Positions 16,615 to 25,692 are shown, counted from the stretch's first letter. The stretch is DNA of 64,000 nucleotides from Brumimicrobium sp035497735 (GCA_035497735.1 DATJCX010000058.1:1-64000); one strand, 5' to 3'. Notes: generated by a model from the letters alone, not told the origin. Numbers and translations: made by a program.

Positions 16615-19488
16615 TTATACTAATTCTGGTGTCTCGTATGCTGACATTGGAGGACAAGAACAAATTAAATTTCTGTCTCCGTAAGCATCGTCAACACGAC
16701 GAACAGGTACCCAGTATTTATTATTCACTAAATAAGGTAATGGGTAAATTGCATCTTTCGCTGCGTAATCATACGTCCACTCGTTATAAATTACACATTC
16801 TGCAGTATGCGGTGCGTTTTTCAACAAGTTACTATCTGGATTTGCTTTTCCATCTTCAATCATTGTGATTTCTTTCCGAATATTAATTAAAGCATCACAG
16901 AAACGGTCTAATTCCGCTTTATCTTCTGATTCAGTTGGCTCAATCATCAATGTTCCAGCAACAGGGAAAGATACCGTTGGTGCGTGGAAACCATAGTCCA
17001 TTAAACGTTTAGCAATATCAGCTACTTCGATATTTGCAGTACGCTTAAATCCTCTACAGTCAATAATCATCTCGTGTGCAACTGTACCATTCTCTCCAGA
17101 GTATAACACTGGGTAATGATCTTTTAATCTTGCTTTGATATAGTTGGCATTCAAAATTGCGATTTCCGTTGCTTCCTTTAATCCATCAAATCCTAACAAT
17201 TTGATGTATCCGTAAGAAATCAATAGAATTAAAGCACTTCCGTAAGGCGCTGAAGAAACTGCGTTAATTGCTTGTTCCCCTCCTGCTTGCTCAACCATTG
17301 GGTTTCCAGGTAAGAATGGTGCTAAATGCTTAGCAACACCGATAGGTCCCATTCCTGGTCCGCCTCCACCGTGAGGAATTGCGAATGTTTTGTGTAAGTT
17401 CAAGTGACAAACGTCTGCACCAATTAATCCAGGATTTGTTAATCCTACTTGCGCATTCATGTTTGCACCATCCATGTAAACTTGTCCACCATTATCGTGG
17501 ATAATCTTAATCATTTCCTTAATTCCTGCTTCGAATACTCCGTGAGTTGAAGGATAAGTAATCATTACCGCTCCTAAACTATCTTTGTATTTCTCAGCAT
17601 TTGCTCTTAAGTCTTCGATATCAATGTTTCCATTATCGTGACATTTTGTTACCACCACTTGGAATCCAGCCATTACAGCTGAAGCCGGGTTAGTACCGTG
17701 TGCAGAGGAAGGAATTAAACAGATATTTCTGTGGGACTCATTGTTTGATTTATGGAATGCTTTGATCACCATCAATCCTGCGTACTCTCCTTGTGCACCA
17801 GAGTTTGGTTGGAAAGACATAGAATGGAATCCTGTGATTTCACATAAATCCTCTTCTAATTCCTTAAACATTGTATGGTATCCTGCTGCTTGTTCTACCG
17901 GTGCGAATGGGTGCAAGTTTGCAAACTCGTTCATTGTAATCGGCATTAACTCAGCTGCAGCATTTAATTTCATTGTACATGAACCTAAAGCAATCATTGA
18001 GTGAACTAAAGAAAGGTCTTTGTTCTCTAAATGCTTTAAGTAACGCATCATTTTAGACTCCGAATGGTAAGTATTGAATACTTCATGCGTAAAGAATGGA
18101 GTTTTACGAGCAAATTGAGCGTTAATTGTATCGTTCATGAATTCAAAAGTAGCTGTTGTGCTATTTGCTTTTGCTAATACATTTACGATATCAGTTGCCT
18201 CTTCGTCATCCGTTCTTTCACCAATACTAATTGAGAATTGGTTATCATTGATATAACGGAAGTTCATCATTTCAGCCTCCGCTATTTTTCTTAATTCAGC
18301 AGTACTAACTCCAGCAGGCATTTCTACCCAAATAGTATCAAAGTAATCATTATGAAGTACTTTGTATCCTATTTTCTCAATTGCTTTGTGAATCGAAGCT
18401 GCTTGATTATGAATTTTTTGAGCGATTTCTTTAACTCCTTGTGGTCCGTGATAAACAGCGTACATTCCAGCCATAACCGCTAGAAGTGCTTGTGCTGTAC
18501 AGATATTTGAAGTTGCTTTATCTCTCTTAATATGTTGCTCACGTGTTTGTAAAGCCATTCTATAGGCATTATTTCCGTCAGCATCTTTAGTTACTCCGAT
18601 AATTCTACCAGGTAAGTATCTTTTGTATTCTTCTCTTGTTGCGAAGTAAGCCGCGTGCGGTCCACCGTATCCCATTGGAACACCAAAACGTTGTGTAGTA
18701 CCACAAACAACATCCACTCCCATTTCACCTGGAGCTTCTAGAAGAGCAAGTGACATAATATCAGCTACTACTCCTACTTTAATATCGTTTTCTTTCGCTT
18801 TTTGAGTTAATCCTTTGATGTCTTTAACTCTACCAAGAGCGTCAGGGTACTGAACCAAAGCTCCAAAGAATGCTGCATCATCAAATGCAAACTTTTCTGG
18901 ATCTCCAACTACTACATCAATTCCAAGGTGAATTGCTCTACCTATAACAACATCTATCGTTTGTGGGAAAGCAAATTCTGAAATGAAAAACTTATTTCTA
19001 CCTCCTTTAACATCAGCACGACTTCTAGAATTGTAGAACATGATCATCGCTTCAGCTGCTGCAGTTCCTTCATCCAATAATGAAGCATTTGCCATTTCCA
19101 TTCCTGTCAAATCCATGACCATTGTTTGGAAATTTAATAACGCTTCTAATCTTCCTTGCGAAATTTCAGCTTGGTAAGGCGTGTAAGCAGTGTACCATCC
19201 TGGATTTTCAAGGACGTTTCTTTGAATTACTGGCGGAACGATTGTTTCGCTATACCCTAATCCAATATATGATTTAAACACTTTATTGCTTGCTGCTAGC
19301 TTTGCAATATAATCTAAATACTGCTTCTCAGATAGTGCAGCACTTACATTTAACTCTCTATTTAATCGAATGTCTGCAGGAACCGTTAAGTCAATTAACT
19401 CATCAATTGAATTAGAACCGATTTCGGCTAACATTTCCGCCTTCTCGTTTACAGAAGGACCAACGTGTCGTTTAGAAAAAGCACTCAT
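16615..19488 (-). CDS. gcvP: Glycine dehydrogenase (decarboxylating), P protein of the glycine cleavage system
   Basis: 957 aa single-chain P protein. Decarboxylates glycine through PLP and passes the aminomethyl group to the lipoyl arm of GcvH. Both homologous halves are present: FKSYIGLGYSETIVPPVI and TPYQAEISQGRLEALLNFQT in the N-half; SMIALGSCTMKLNA, FHSMSFQPNSGAQGEYAGL and NLHKTFAIPHGGGGPG in the C-half, with the PLP-binding Lys700. ATG at 19488 was chosen over one at 19497 because MSAFSKRHVGPS is the family's usual beginning. The promoter box lies 22 nt upstream and a GTGAC-ATTA-GTCAC inverted repeat farther up. gcvT is not in the window and gcvH is about 20 kb away. Confidence 0.95.
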   Translation of the reverse strand: MSAFSKRHVGPSVNEKAEMLAEIGSNSIDELIDLTVPADIRLNRELNVSAALSEKQYLDYIAKLAASNKVFKSYIGLGYSETIVPPVIQRNVLENPGWYTAYTPYQAEISQGRLEALLNFQTMVMDLTGMEMANASLLDEGTAAAEAMIMFYNSRSRADVKGGRNKFFISEFAFPQTIDVVIGRAIHLGIDVVVGDPEKFAFDDAAFFGALVQYPDALGRVKDIKGLTQKAKENDIKVGVVADIMSLALLEAPGEMGVDVVCGTTQRFGVPMGYGGPHAAYFATREEYKRYLPGRIIGVTKDADGNNAYRMALQTREQHIKRDKATSNICTAQALLAVMAGMYAVYHGPQGVKEIAQKIHNQAASIHKAIEKIGYKVLHNDYFDTIWVEMPAGVSTAELRKIAEAEMMNFRYINDNQFSISIGERTDDEEATDIVNVLAKANSTTATFEFMNDTINAQFARKTPFFTHEVFNTYHSESKMMRYLKHLENKDLSLVHSMIALGSCTMKLNAAAELMPITMNEFANLHPFAPVEQAAGYHTMFKELEEDLCEITGFHSMSFQPNSGAQGEYAGLMVIKAFHKSNNESHRNICLIPSSAHGTNPASAVMAGFQVVVTKCHDNGNIDIEDLRANAEKYKDSLGAVMITYPSTHGVFEAGIKEMIKIIHDNGGQVYMDGANMNAQVGLTNPGLIGADVCHLNLHKTFAIPHGGGGPGMGPIGVAKHLAPFLPGNPMVEQAGGEQAINAVSSAPYGSALILLISYGYIKLLGFDGLKEATEIAILNANYIKARLKDHYPVLYSGENGTVAHEMIIDCRGFKRTANIEVADIAKRLMDYGFHAPTVSFPVAGTLMIEPTESEDKAELDRFCDALINIRKEITMIEDGKANPDSNLLKNAPHTAECVIYNEWTYDYAAKDAIYPLPYLVNNKYWVPVRRVDDAYGDRNLICSCPPMSAYETPELV

Positions 19489-19510
19489 TTTTATCATTTA
19501 AATTGAAGTG

Positions 19511-19518
19511 CAAAGATA
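19511..19518 (-). promoter_or_regulatory. -7 box TATCTTTG for gcvP
   Basis: TATCTTTG on the minus strand, 22 nt before the ATG. Confidence 0.55.
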
Positions 19519-19565
19519 CGCTTTTTAAACATAATACTTAAAAAATGGAAAAAGAATAAAGTGAA

Positions 19566-19598
19566 AGTGACATTAGTCACTAATAGATTGATAATCTA
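19566..19598. promoter_or_regulatory. Two adjacent inverted repeats upstream of gcvP (possible operator)
   Basis: AGTGAC-ATTA-GTCACT (19566-19581) and TAGATT-GAT-AATCTA (19584-19598) lie 48 and 66 nt upstream of the gcvP -7 box. The first resembles GTAAC-TCTT-GTTAC upstream of gcvH. A weak terminator for the upstream HAD gene is an alternative reading, since T-rich sequence follows on the minus strand. Confidence 0.4.
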
Positions 19599-19663
19599 AC
19601 TGTTTTTAAGCGAATGATAAGAAGCTGACTACTGTAGTAAACACCAATAAAATACAGAACCGT

Positions 19664-20110
19664 TTACTTTCTCCACCAGCTTTTCTTTTTTCTTTGCTTA
19701 TAATTAAGATGAGCTATTTTATTTTTCAATTGATGAGCATATTCCTTCCCTTCTGGATGAAGCGTTTGCCAAATAACATCCCAACCGAGAAAGCCTCCTA
19801 CATTTCGATCGTCAATAAAAATATCTGCGGCCAGTTTTCTACTGAAGTCACCTTCTTTAATTTCACCAGGATAATTTTCATTCACAGCATAAAATTCAAA
19901 ACCGTTTTCCTTACAGAAATCAACAGCTTCTTGCAACTTATCTCCTTTTCGGTAGGTCCATAAGATCATACGATGTCCCTTGGACTGCAATGCTCTCAAA
20001 GTAGAAAAAGCAAATAACATTTCTTTTCCAATTGCTGGATACTTGTGTTCAACGATTGTACCGTCAAAATCTACAGCAATTATTTTTCCATCTAAATTAA
20101 CTCTACTCAT
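19664..20110 (-). CDS. HAD-superfamily hydrolase (BT0820-like)
   Basis: 148 aa, small cap-less HAD phosphatase. Motif I is VDFDGTIVE with nucleophile Asp14 and acid/base Asp16; motif II is the Thr in RMILWTYR; motif IV is ADIFIDDRNVGG. This matches the BT0820 type of Bacteroidota hydrolases, whose substrate is not established. The start ATG overlaps the end of the upstream 102-aa gene by 4 nt (ATGA arrangement), so the two are translationally coupled. Confidence 0.85.
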   Translation of the reverse strand: MSRVNLDGKIIAVDFDGTIVEHKYPAIGKEMLFAFSTLRALQSKGHRMILWTYRKGDKLQEAVDFCKENGFEFYAVNENYPGEIKEGDFSRKLAADIFIDDRNVGGFLGWDVIWQTLHPEGKEYAHQLKNKIAHLNYKQRKKKSWWRK

Positions 20111-20415
20111 TTTTGACTATAATTTTCACGCCATTTAATTTTCTCTAATTCCCGCTCTATCATTAAGCCAGCAATTAAATCCCCTGCTGATTTATCCGAA
20201 TAACTCGCTAAGGTGTTTCTTAATTTACTTTCGGAAACATCCATTCGGTATAGCATACTAACCAAAAGATTGAAATTGTTATTCACCAAATCATTAATAT
20301 AAGCTGAGAGTTTCTCAAACAAGTCCTCGCCCCTATATTCAACCAATTCTTGATTGAGTTGAAGGCGGTCTGTCATTACTACCAAAGCTTGATATTCATT
20401 TTCATTCAATGCCAT
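20107..20415 (-). CDS. Small conserved hypothetical protein coupled to the HAD hydrolase
   Basis: 102 aa, predicted all-helical (VVMTDRLQLNQELVEY, KLSAYINDLVNNNFNLLVSMLYRMDVSE, SAGDLIAGLMIERELEKIKW), no signal or membrane segment. The segment SMLYRMDVSESKLRNTL resembles short proteins found widely in Bacteroidota, but I do not know a function. First gene of a two-gene operon; the promoter box is 37 nt upstream and its stop overlaps the HAD start. Confidence 0.7.
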   Translation of the reverse strand: MALNENEYQALVVMTDRLQLNQELVEYRGEDLFEKLSAYINDLVNNNFNLLVSMLYRMDVSESKLRNTLASYSDKSAGDLIAGLMIERELEKIKWRENYSQK

Positions 20416-20452
20416 ACGGGACTGTTTTTAATGTATAAAATTTTAGTTAAAT

Positions 20453-20460
20453 CAAATATA
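20453..20460 (-). promoter_or_regulatory. -7 box TATATTTG for the 102-aa/HAD operon
   Basis: TATATTTG on the minus strand, 37 nt before the ATG. Confidence 0.45.
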
Positions 20461-20562
20461 CAAATTTTAAAGCGTCAAAATTGGGGAATTAGTGGAAAAC
20501 AAATTAAACGGATGATTGACAATTAACAATACAAAACAACTAAAGTCATACAAATAAAAGCG

Positions 20563-20599
20563 AAAAAACCGTAATCAATTACTAATGAATTAATTACGG
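20563..20599 (-). terminator. Terminator of the tRNA gene
   Basis: CCGTAAT..ATTACGG hairpin (12-bp arms 20569-20580 and 20588-20599, one mismatch) with a 7-nt loop, followed on the minus strand by six T. It starts 11 nt after the tRNA 3' end. Confidence 0.8.
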
Positions 20600-20609
20600 C
20601 TTCTTTAAG

Positions 20610-20683
20610 TGGTCCCACGCGGGCTCGAACCGCGGACTTTCTGATTATGAGTCAGATACTCTAACCAGCTGAGTTATGGGACC
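20610..20683 (-). tRNA. tRNA with CAU anticodon (elongator Met, or Ile2 with lysidine)
   Basis: 74 nt cloverleaf: 7-bp acceptor GGTCCCA/TGGGACC with discriminator A, D arm ACTCAGCTGGTTAGAGT, anticodon stem TCTGA/TCAGA around loop CTCATAA (anticodon at 20647-20649), T arm CGCGG-TTCGAGC-CCGCG. CCA is not encoded. The 1-72 pair is G-C, so it is not the initiator. C4-G69 and C5-G68 are present, which are identity elements for TilS on tRNA-Ile2 in E. coli, so Ile2 is a real alternative to Met. It has a well-spaced promoter and a terminator of its own. Confidence 0.93.
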
Positions 20684-20734
20684 GTTTGCTTTGAAAGAGA
20701 CTGTAAATTGGAAGCGCCCCAATCAAAGCGATTG

Positions 20735-20764
20735 CAAAAATAACATATTTGTTAATATGTACAA
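20735..20764 (-). promoter_or_regulatory. Bipartite promoter of the tRNA gene, with a palindrome in the spacer
   Basis: On the minus strand: TTG (20762-20764), a 19-nt spacer, then TATTTTTG (20735-20742), the ideal Bacteroidota -33/-7 arrangement. The spacer holds a perfect inverted repeat ACATATT-TGTT-AATATGT (20743-20760). Read from the upstream tonB-like gene, the same hairpin followed by T-rich sequence could also act as a weak terminator. Confidence 0.6.
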
Positions 20765-20795
20765 TACTTATCTAAGATTTTTTTATTTCTTGCTA

Positions 20796-21506
20796 TTATT
20801 CCAATTCAAAATTGACTTTTACAGTCATTAAAGACCTTACGTATTCTCCTTTAACAACTCCAGGCTTCCACTTTGGAGAACTTTTAACAACACGCATCGC
20901 TTCTTTTTGAAGTCTAGATGGAGAATTCTTGTTTAGAATCTTTACATCACTTACGCTTCCATCTCTTTCAACTACGAAATTCACATAAATCTCACCTTCT
21001 TCTTGCGCCAAAACACTCATTTCAGGGTATTTTAACTTACTTGATAAGTAAGAAGTCCAAACTCCTTGGAACTCGGCTAATGCATCAGGAAATTCTACAA
21101 CAACATTTAAGTCTGGTGCAGGCAAAGGATTGTGCGAGAATTTTATCGCTGAAGGATCAAGTAAAGGTTCGCTCGTAGAAACTATTAAATCTGGATCTTC
21201 ATCTGTATTACTTGTAAGTAGCGGATCATCCAAAAGATTATCCGACAATAAAGGTGTTGAAAGATGTGTACTCGGCAACTCAATTGGTTTAACCGGCTCA
21301 ATTTCCACTACAGGTACCTCCACTTCTTTTTCTAGATACTCAATAGGAATATTTGCAGTTTGCGCAATTCGCTCGTGCTTGACAGGGTACACCGGAACTT
21401 TATAGGAGAAAGCCATCAATACAGTTGATGCTACGATAAAAAGTCCCGCTGAGAAGTAAACCTTCCGCTTACTTTCTAATTCTAATTTGAAATTCTTTGT
21501 TTCCAT
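20796..21506 (-). CDS. TonB-family energy-transducing protein
   Basis: 236 aa from the ATG at 21506; the frame continues upstream another 29 codons but with sequence unlike a TonB N-terminus, while METKNFKLELESKRKVYFSAGL gives the normal short cytoplasmic tail and one membrane anchor (about 17-35). A Pro/Glu-rich linker follows, then the TonB C-terminal domain (GEIYVNFVVERDGSVSDVKIL ... MRVVKSSPKWKPGVVKGEYV). It would transfer proton-motive force from ExbBD to outer-membrane receptors, or link envelope layers; no exbBD is adjacent. A second TonB-type protein is at 37474-38151. Confidence 0.88.
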   Translation of the reverse strand: METKNFKLELESKRKVYFSAGLFIVASTVLMAFSYKVPVYPVKHERIAQTANIPIEYLEKEVEVPVVEIEPVKPIELPSTHLSTPLLSDNLLDDPLLTSNTDEDPDLIVSTSEPLLDPSAIKFSHNPLPAPDLNVVVEFPDALAEFQGVWTSYLSSKLKYPEMSVLAQEEGEIYVNFVVERDGSVSDVKILNKNSPSRLQKEAMRVVKSSPKWKPGVVKGEYVRSLMTVKVNFELE

Positions 21507-21637
21507 AATGCTTGTTTTTATTTGATTGTACGAATAGAGATAACAACTATCATACCATACGCTATAAGCCATGCTACGAAAGGCTCTTAACAAGTAATTA
21601 ACAAATACAAGAATGGATGAAATTAGAGATATAAGAA

Positions 21638-21674
21638 TAAAAAAAGGTCGTTCTAAACTTGTAGAACGACCTTT
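21638..21674 (-). terminator. Terminator of the two-component system operon
   Basis: Perfect 13-bp stem AAAGGTCGTTCTA/TAGAACGACCTTT (arms 21643-21655 and 21662-21674), 6-nt loop, followed on the minus strand by a T run. Confidence 0.9.
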
Positions 21675-21695
21675 AATAATAAAATTAATCTATTT

Positions 21696-22385
21696 TTAAT
21701 CTAGCAATTTAAATCCTTGACCATGAATATTCATGATTTCAATATTTTCATCTGCTTTCAATATTTTTCTCAACTTAGCGATGTAAACATCCATACTTCT
21801 TCCATTGAAATAATTATCATCTCCCCAAATTGCACGGAGTGCCGCTTGACGATCCAATACTTGATGCTTATTCTTTGCTAACAGTTTTAATAATTGACTT
21901 TCTTTCGTTGTCAATTTAACTTCTTCTCCATCGATATCAATAATTCGCTTTTGCGCATCGAAATTAAATCTTCCAACCTGGAAGTTATCTCCTAGAATTT
22001 CTTCTTGAACTCCTGTTACTCGCTTTAAGATTGCTTGAACCCTTGCCAACAACTCTTCCATGCTGAAAGGCTTAGAAAGGTAGTCATCTGCTCCTAGCGC
22101 AAATCCTTCTAATTTATCTTCTTTCATTGATCTAGCTGTAAGGAACAAGATAGGAATATGTTTATCTGTTTCTCTAATTTCTTTGGCCAACGTGAAGCCA
22201 TCCATTTCAGGCATCATAACGTCAAAGATTAAAAACTGATAGCTATCGCTATTGTATTTTTCTAAAGCAATCTGACCATTTCTAGCTAAGTCAACATCAT
22301 ACCCTTTAGCCTTTAAGAATGTCTCTAAAAGCATTCCTAAATTCGTATCATCTTCCGCTAAAAGAATTTTAATTTTCTCACTCAT
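21696..22385 (-). CDS. OmpR/PhoB-family response regulator (RprY-like)
   Basis: 229 aa. Receiver domain with acidic pocket LAEDD (11-13), phosphoacceptor Asp55 in IFDVMMPEMDG, Thr in FLTARS and Lys in YLSKPF; then a winged-helix DNA-binding domain (VKLTTKESQLLKLLAKNKHQVLDR, GRSMDVYIAKLRKIL, IHGQGFKLLD). Its start overlaps the sensor kinase gene by 8 nt, so the pair is translationally coupled. The kinase-then-regulator order and sequence style resemble RprX/RprY of Bacteroides, which act in envelope and stress responses; the specific stimulus here is unknown. Confidence 0.92.
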   Translation of the reverse strand: MSEKIKILLAEDDTNLGMLLETFLKAKGYDVDLARNGQIALEKYNSDSYQFLIFDVMMPEMDGFTLAKEIRETDKHIPILFLTARSMKEDKLEGFALGADDYLSKPFSMEELLARVQAILKRVTGVQEEILGDNFQVGRFNFDAQKRIIDIDGEEVKLTTKESQLLKLLAKNKHQVLDRQAALRAIWGDDNYFNGRSMDVYIAKLRKILKADENIEIMNIHGQGFKLLD

Positions 22386-24009
22386 AATTGTTAACGTTTA
22401 TTATTGTTACTGTAAAGCAAGTCCCTTCTCCATATTTACTCTTTACACTAATCTCCCACCCATGAAGGTCAGCAATTGCTTTTACATAATTTAAACCTAA
22501 ACCATAACCTTTTACATTATGGACATTACCAGTAGGTACACGATATAATTTGTCAAATATTTTATCTAAGTGCTCATTTTTTATTCCTATACCCTTATCG
22601 CAAACGATTAGTTTGTACTTTTCGTTGGAAATCTTCTCTGTTTTCACCGATATATCAACCTTTTCCTTGCTGTACTTTATCGCATTATCCAACAAGTTAG
22701 ATATCATATTATTTATATGAACGCCGTCTCCCTGAAAAGGTAGCGCAGACAAGGATAAATCTGTGTGAATAGCACCGTTTTGAACACCAATTTTTGCCTT
22801 CTGTACAGCACTGTCTACGATTTGGTTAAGTTCCAAGTTCTCCAGTTTCATCTTCACGTGTCCTTTATCTAAAACAGTGGTATTCAGAATTTGTTCAACC
22901 AGACCACCTAATCGCTTATTCTCTTCATCAATCATTCTTACGAAGGGAACGATAGAACTAATATCATTGACGTGCATATCAACATCTGAAATAGCCTCAC
23001 ACGCTAAAGATATCGTACTAATTGGGGTTTTAAATTCGTGTGTCATGTTATTTATGAAGTCACTCTTAACCGTTGCCAACCTTCTTTGATCAATAATCAT
23101 CTTAAACATAATATAAAATGACAAAACAACAAGCACAATTAGTAAAAAACTAACTAAGATTGCAATTCCTATTTCTTGTATCAGCATTGACTTTCTATTT
23201 GGAAAGTACACATTCAGAATTAAATCTTCATCAAAAATATTTCCTGGGAATAACTTTACTTTCGTTGTCTTATCAATGTCAATATCCAAATTATATCTAT
23301 TAGAAAAAGACGGGAAAATAACAATCTCATCATTTTCATTTGTAATAACATAGTTGTAAATTGCTTCTAGCTCTTCAACTTCAAAAGTTTTATCTATAAT
23401 AGAATCTAAGAACGCTAAATTCACACGCTCTGATGCATTTAACATATCTGTATTCCTAAAGGCAGAAACCATCAGTTCGTTAATGTATTTAGACTTTTTA
23501 AACAAGCTTGTTACTACTCTTTTATCCAACTGAAACGCCAAGTCAGTGGAGTCTTTAACCGCAACTTCACCTGAACCAGCTTGGTTTATATAACTCGATA
23601 GGTCGGAAATATCTCTTGCTAAAACACTGTGCTTAGCAGTTACTTGCGTTAGTGAATCATAAGATTCTCCTGTAACATATAAGTACTTAACATCTCTACC
23701 GCCCTCAAAAATAGTGGTATCTTTAATTGAAACTGTTTCCTTAACTGGAACTAAATTTTGAAACTCTTGCTTTAATGCCTTCTTGTATTGACCGCTAAAG
23801 TCGTCACTAAAAAAAGAAGTGTACTGTTGTAAATCCGAAGCTTTTTCATGGCGAATAGCCACTTTGTTGAGCACATTCTCAATATGTCCATTTAGCTCCT
23901 CTGATCGCTTTTCATACAACTGAAACGCTTGATATAGCAATAACATAACTAATATCAAGGTTGCTGAACTGATTAAAAAGATTAGGTATTTTAATTGTAT
24001 CCTTTTCAT
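22378..24009 (-). CDS. Sensor histidine kinase (RprX-like)
   Basis: 543 aa. Two membrane helices (about 9-27 and 278-303) flank a periplasmic sensor region of about 250 residues rich in Asp/Ser with no recognised ligand motif. The cytoplasmic part has HisKA with phosphorylatable His324 in NNMTHEFKTPIST, then HATPase_c with N box MISNLLDNAIKYSKE, G1 DKGIGIK, F box and G2 GYGLGLNYVK. There is no HAMP domain between helix 2 and HisKA. Cotranscribed with the downstream response regulator; the -7 box is 28 nt before the ATG. Confidence 0.92.
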   Translation of the reverse strand: MKRIQLKYLIFLISSATLILVMLLLYQAFQLYEKRSEELNGHIENVLNKVAIRHEKASDLQQYTSFFSDDFSGQYKKALKQEFQNLVPVKETVSIKDTTIFEGGRDVKYLYVTGESYDSLTQVTAKHSVLARDISDLSSYINQAGSGEVAVKDSTDLAFQLDKRVVTSLFKKSKYINELMVSAFRNTDMLNASERVNLAFLDSIIDKTFEVEELEAIYNYVITNENDEIVIFPSFSNRYNLDIDIDKTTKVKLFPGNIFDEDLILNVYFPNRKSMLIQEIGIAILVSFLLIVLVVLSFYIMFKMIIDQRRLATVKSDFINNMTHEFKTPISTISLACEAISDVDMHVNDISSIVPFVRMIDEENKRLGGLVEQILNTTVLDKGHVKMKLENLELNQIVDSAVQKAKIGVQNGAIHTDLSLSALPFQGDGVHINNMISNLLDNAIKYSKEKVDISVKTEKISNEKYKLIVCDKGIGIKNEHLDKIFDKLYRVPTGNVHNVKGYGLGLNYVKAIADLHGWEISVKSKYGEGTCFTVTIINVNNYE

Positions 24010-24037
24010 TACAAGAAACTAAGGTAGAATTTTTTAG

Positions 24038-24045
24038 CAAAGCTA
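24038..24045 (-). promoter_or_regulatory. -7 box TAGCTTTG for the two-component operon
   Basis: TAGCTTTG on the minus strand, 28 nt before the kinase ATG. Confidence 0.45.
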
Positions 24046-24073
24046 TTTATTGCTTAACCTTTTTTAACACGTG

Positions 24074-24110
24074 AAAAAAATGGGGAGCTAAACTTTATTT
24101 AACTCCCCAT
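24074..24110 (-). terminator. Terminator of the type IX cargo protein gene
   Basis: 13-bp stem with one mismatch (ATGGGGAG core; arms 24080-24092 and 24098-24110), followed on the minus strand by seven T. Confidence 0.88.
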
Positions 24111-24129
24111 TCCAAATAATTCTTATTGT

Positions 24130-25692
24130 TTACTGTACAATCAACTTGTTAGTAGAAATTGCACCGTCATTTTGAATTGTAGAAATCGTGTAAACTCCTT
24201 TTGACAATGAATTTACATCAACTTGAAGATTGTTCACTCCATTAATATTCTGCGTGAAAACAACTCTTCCTGATAGATCATAAATCATAAGCTCTCCTGT
24301 AACTGCGTCCATAAACTCAATGTTTAAAGCATCTGTTGTTGGGTTTGGATAAAGTTTAAAACCATTCGCTTTCACTTCATCAATACTAGCATTACCTGTA
24401 ACTTCAAAAACATCTGAAGTACTGTAACATCCATGCTCGCTTACAGCCATTACTGCGTAATCACCATTATTAGGAGTCAAGGCTTCTGTTCCGTTAAATT
24501 CATACATTCTTTCGTCATTAAAGAACCAGTGATATACATGTCCTAAATCCTCCGTTAGAAGAGAATAAACTTCTTCTGGCGTTCCATTCATGGTAATAAG
24601 TGGAGTTGCTGGATTTTCATAAACACTTACAGTTTCTGTTATTACAGTTTCACTTACATCTTTTTCAATTGTATAAGTAAAGTTCAAAGACTGATTGTTT
24701 CCAATTTGCATTGTACTTCCATAACTATTAACCGAAGGTAAAACCAATGGAGTAGTATTTCCATTTTCAGAACCGTTAATACAGTTATCATCATCTGTAC
24801 CCCATAAGTTATCACTGTCATCATCCATTACTCTAATTGAGTATGGAGGGTTGTTTAACAAGACATTTAGGTTATACGTTTGTGGTAAATTCGCGTCATT
24901 TGGTGAAGCTTCTGTAGAATGTACAATCACATTGTCTGCATCTAATATGTGAATGTATATATCAGGATTACCGTAAGTAAGTGCATCATCACAACCAACA
25001 GTGTTAATGACAACATTTTTCAATCTAAAACCAATTGTATCTACAAATTGCGTTAAAGAAACTTCATACTCCCCTACTGTATTGTATGTTTGAGCTGGAG
25101 GTGTTGCTTGCGTTGAAGCAAAGCCATTTCCAAAATCCCAGTTATACGTAATACCTGTTGTTTGTCCAGGAATTGGCGTGTAGTTTACAGGATTCGTTAA
25201 AGCGAAATTCACTTGTGCATTTTCACAACCAAAATTAGGAGTAAATGTAAACAATGAATTCGTTGTTGTTGCTTCACTAACTGTTAAATCAGCAGTCAAA
25301 GTGTATTGGCTTGTAGCACCGTTTGAAGCTGTTGCAATCGCATTGATTTTCATTTCAAAAGAACCGTATTCAGCTGGCGTACCAGAAATGGTTAGACAAG
25401 CAAATGGGTCTTGTTGAACCGTATAAACGCAACCATTAGATTCATTGCTGCATTTCCAAGTTAACCCCAAAGGCAACTCTGTGCTTACAATCTTGAAAGA
25501 AGTATAGTTTACACCGGCTTCACTCATTGGGAATAATACTGTCACTTCTTCATCATAACTGCTTCCTATTGTAGCTGCAGGCATCGTTCCAGGATATAGA
25601 CCAGGAGTATTTTGTGAGTAATCAATCGTACATGTTTGTGCGAAAGAGTAGGTTGCTAGTAAAACAACAATTAAGGTAAAAATAGATTTCAT
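24130..25692 (-). CDS. Secreted protein with PKD-like domain and type IX C-terminal sorting domain
   Basis: 520 aa. Signal peptide of the usual kind (cut after S-F-A-Q, about residue 19). Early Ig-like beta domain with several Cys (CSNESNGCVYTVQ), a PKD-type domain near 180-230 (YNWDFGNGFAS, then GEYEVSLTQF), further beta segments and a C-terminal type A sorting domain from about 437 (GFKLYPNPTTDALNIE, MIYDLSGRVVF, LSKGVYTIS, ending NKLIVQ). The protein should cross the outer membrane through the type IX system and be attached to the surface or released; PorZ at 51715-54036 fits that. No catalytic domain is recognised, so adhesion or matrix is a guess. Confidence 0.85.
   Translation of the reverse strand: MKSIFTLIVVLLATYSFAQTCTIDYSQNTPGLYPGTMPAATIGSSYDEEVTVLFPMSEAGVNYTSFKIVSTELPLGLTWKCSNESNGCVYTVQQDPFACLTISGTPAEYGSFEMKINAIATASNGATSQYTLTADLTVSEATTTNSLFTFTPNFGCENAQVNFALTNPVNYTPIPGQTTGITYNWDFGNGFASTQATPPAQTYNTVGEYEVSLTQFVDTIGFRLKNVVINTVGCDDALTYGNPDIYIHILDADNVIVHSTEASPNDANLPQTYNLNVLLNNPPYSIRVMDDDSDNLWGTDDDNCINGSENGNTTPLVLPSVNSYGSTMQIGNNQSLNFTYTIEKDVSETVITETVSVYENPATPLITMNGTPEEVYSLLTEDLGHVYHWFFNDERMYEFNGTEALTPNNGDYAVMAVSEHGCYSTSDVFEVTGNASIDEVKANGFKLYPNPTTDALNIEFMDAVTGELMIYDLSGRVVFTQNINGVNNLQVDVNSLSKGVYTISTIQNDGAISTNKLIVQ

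Noticed and set aside
19489..19663. Glycine riboswitch upstream of gcvP
   Set aside because: The gap is A/T-rich with only short palindromes; no tandem aptamer-like conserved G-rich segments are visible.
7491..20530. Similar ATTGACAATT phrases at about 7494 and 20515
   Set aside because: The shared stretch is about 10 bp of low-complexity A/T-rich sequence without flanking similarity, so it is not called a repeat.
21507..21593. 29-codon N-terminal extension of the TonB-type protein
   Set aside because: The extension (with several Tyr and Cys) is unlike a TonB cytoplasmic tail, and METKNFKLELES gives a normal anchor arrangement.
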